This document shows positions 62,602-64,000 of a stretch of 64,000 bases of DNA, one piece after another. Origin of the DNA: Candidatus Fermentibacterota bacterium (lineage in GTDB: Bacteria; Fermentibacterota; Fermentibacteria; Fermentibacterales; Fermentibacteraceae); contig PDSZ01000049.1 of assembly GCA_002748705.1 (NCBI GenBank), positions 8,851-72,850 on the forward strand, written 5' to 3'. The first letter of the stretch is position 1. Each line of letters begins with the position of its first letter. The position numbers and the translations under genes were made by a program. The notes beneath the pieces are model-generated. The model made no database searches, was not told the origin of the DNA, and saw nothing but the letters and a program-made list of their open reading frames with translations.

Positions 62602-63044
62602 AGCGGTTGTTACCACTCCTGATTCTGATTGTTCTTGCAGCCTGCGGAACAGAAACAGTTACAGATACGCCGGATACAGATGCAGTTCCTGACCCCTATG
62701 CAGATCCGCCTGGATACACAGAAAACCCGTTTGCAGGATACGGACCTGTCACATCAATATCTCTTCCTGCAGGGAATGGTGAAGTTGCAGCTGCATCTTC
62801 CGCCTCACATGGAAACTGGAGTGTTCAGATAGCAGCCTGCGGAACAATGGAAGCAGCTTCATCTCTTCAGAATCAGGTTTCTGCACTCACCGATGAGCCT
62901 GTGTTCATAGACAGGATAGGAAGCTATTTCAAGGTAAGAGTCGGAGCTTTTTCAACAGCAGAGTCTTCCAGCTCGTTGAGAGCATTACTCAGGTCAAACG
63001 GCTACCCTGATGCCTGGAGTGTGGAGCGGGAAACTGCCCCCTGA
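62598..63044 (+). CDS. SPOR-domain lipoprotein
   Basis: 148 residues with lipobox LAAC (Cys16) after a leucine-rich signal. An Asp/Pro/Thr-rich linker follows, and the SPOR domain is at about 72-144: NWSVQIAACGTMEAASSLQ, then FKVRVGAFSTAESSSSLRA and RSNGYPDAWSVERE. SPOR domains bind denuded septal peptidoglycan, so the protein probably works at the division site, like a small RlpA or DamX relative. It starts inside the previous gene's end. Confidence 0.85.
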   Translation: MKRLLPLLILIVLAACGTETVTDTPDTDAVPDPYADPPGYTENPFAGYGPVTSISLPAGNGEVAAASSASHGNWSVQIAACGTMEAASSLQNQVSALTDEPVFIDRIGSYFKVRVGAFSTAESSSSLRALLRSNGYPDAWSVERETAP

Positions 63045-63154
63045 GGGTAGCTGAATGTCCATGGTCAGTACATCTCAGCCTGAGAGAAAAACAGTTCCGC
63101 ATAAATGTCAATCGTACTTCTCAGAGCCTGTGGTATAAGAACTTGAGTAAAGAC

Positions 63155-63183
63155 TTGACACTTCAGCAGTGGTTTTGCATATA
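63155..63183 (+). promoter_or_regulatory. Promoter of the tRNA-Gly gene
   Basis: A perfect TTGACA (63155-63160) stands 17 bases before CATATA (63178-63183); the -10 match is weaker. It lies 20 bases before the tRNA. Confidence 0.5.
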
Positions 63184-63203
63184 CGCCCCACGCAAAAATC
63201 GGA

Positions 63204-63308
<105 letters not shown>

Positions 63309-63356
63309 GATTGTGCTGACCGGAGCGTGTCAACATGGATGAGACAGATTTCATTT

Positions 63357-64000
63357 TCACTTAGACACCAAGCCCGTCAGACTCAGTTCTATTCCTTTTC
63401 CTGATTGTTGTACCTCTCCTTCAGTTTCAATAGTATTCCCAAGTTTTGGTGGATTGATCCAAACCCGATCAGGAATTACTGGAGGCTCAGGCATCTTTTT
63501 GACAAATCGTTCCGGGTGTTTCTCAAAAGCAGCCTTCAGGACTTTCTGCCGCCTTGCTCTGAGTTCCTCAGCATAACCATAGTGGACTGATGCCGGAGTC
63601 ATCAGCCCTATTCCTGAATGGTAATGCTCGTTGTTGTAGTAAGGAAAGAACACACGGCAAAATACCCTGGAGTCCTCAATTGAGCCGAATGTCTCGGGAA
63701 ACTCCGGGGAATACTTCATTGTCTTAAAATGCGATTCAGAATAAGGGTTATCGTTGGACACATAGGGTCTCGAATGAGTCTTGGTAATTCCGAGATCTGC
63801 GAGCAGGAATGCAACAGATTTGCTCTTCATGGAACTTCCCCGATCTGCGTGAATCGTCAGCGTGTCCTTTTCAATACCCTGCTTGCGACAGGTTTCTCTG
63901 ATCAGCCTTTTGGCAAGCTCAGCACTCTCTCGGGGAGCAACCATCCAGCCCACAACATACCTGCTGAAAATGTCAAGGATGACATACAGGTAGTAGTAGG
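63357..64000 (-). mobile_element. Partial transposase of an IS3-like element (integrase core), continues past the window
   Basis: Minus-strand reading frame ending at TGA 63357 and open to the window edge (at least 214 residues). From the edge it begins YYYLYVILDIFSRYVVGWMV, which contains the first catalytic Asp of the DDE/rve integrase core; the second Asp is in IHADRGSSMKSK, and the third catalytic residue (Glu) is in NDNPYSESHFKTMKYSPEFP; the tail is FYRCV-like integrase end. The start and the other end of the element lie outside the window. Inverted-repeat ends cannot be judged from one side. Confidence 0.85.

Overview
The window is a stretch of bacterial chromosome from a Gram-negative (diderm) organism. 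Envelope genes dominate: an Mla/MCE lipid-transport operon, several lipoproteins, TolQ/TolR/TonB-like proteins, a lipid A-type acyltransferase and outer-membrane beta-barrel remnants. One secreted protein ends in a type IX secretion (T9SS) type A sorting domain, and two loci are beta-barrel pseudogenes. With the phosphoglycerate kinase-triosephosphate isomerase fusion, the AgmX/PglI-type TonB protein, frequent TTG starts and arginine written mostly as AGA/AGG, this points to an uncultivated lineage of the Fibrobacteres-Chlorobi-Bacteroidetes (FCB) neighbourhood. A Fermentibacterota-like phylum is my guess; it is an inference, not something the sequence proves.

Layout. 0.15-3.1 kb: a NitT/TauT-type ABC importer whose binding protein has a cysteine-rich patch. 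3.3-7.6 kb: an MCE lipid transporter (permease with STAS domain, ATPase, MCE protein, lipoprotein) followed by a sulfatase-fold protein. 7.6-13.7 kb: HtpG, a PrsW-like protease, a MOSC protein and the TldD/TldE protease pair. 13.7-15.0 kb: a small accessory island with a truncated gene and a BrnT/BrnA toxin-antitoxin pair, bracketed by two 138-bp direct repeats that each carry a terminator. 15.2-24.9 kb: an LpxL-like acyltransferase, a geranylgeranyl-reductase-like flavoprotein, a broken beta-barrel gene, transketolase with formiminotransferase-cyclodeaminase, a GH84 hexosaminidase and a double-domain ThyX. 24.9-27.7 kb: a large secreted repeat protein that seems to start with ATT.

27.9-37.6 kb is the most interesting block. 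It is a single operon, with promoter and terminator, encoding a beta-barrel/coiled-coil protein, a 1456-residue TPR protein, a small exported protein, a TolQ-like channel, two TolR-like proteins and a TonB-like protein with two FHA-like domains. The composition recalls the Agl-Glt gliding and Nfs spore-coat machines of Myxococcus. One TolR-like protein has Asn where the proton-carrying Asp should be.

37.6-43.7 kb is AT-richer, with a broken barrel gene, a beta-propeller-like exported protein, the T9SS cargo and a 165-bp MITE-like palindrome. 43.7-56.5 kb reads almost entirely on the plus strand: a flavin reductase, an ABC-2 permease, RuvX-MltG, an SPFH/zinc-ribbon pair, an AMP-forming ligase fused to a chorismate-mutase-like domain beside DAHP synthase, then PFK, GAPDH, PGK-TIM and a DMT exporter. 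56.5-63.0 kb holds a dihydroorotate dehydrogenase-like gene, an aminotransferase, a parvulin lipoprotein, RluD, TruA, a deoxyhypusine-synthase-like gene and a SPOR lipoprotein. The window ends with tRNA-Gly, a perfect palindrome made from its 3' end, and a partial transposase.
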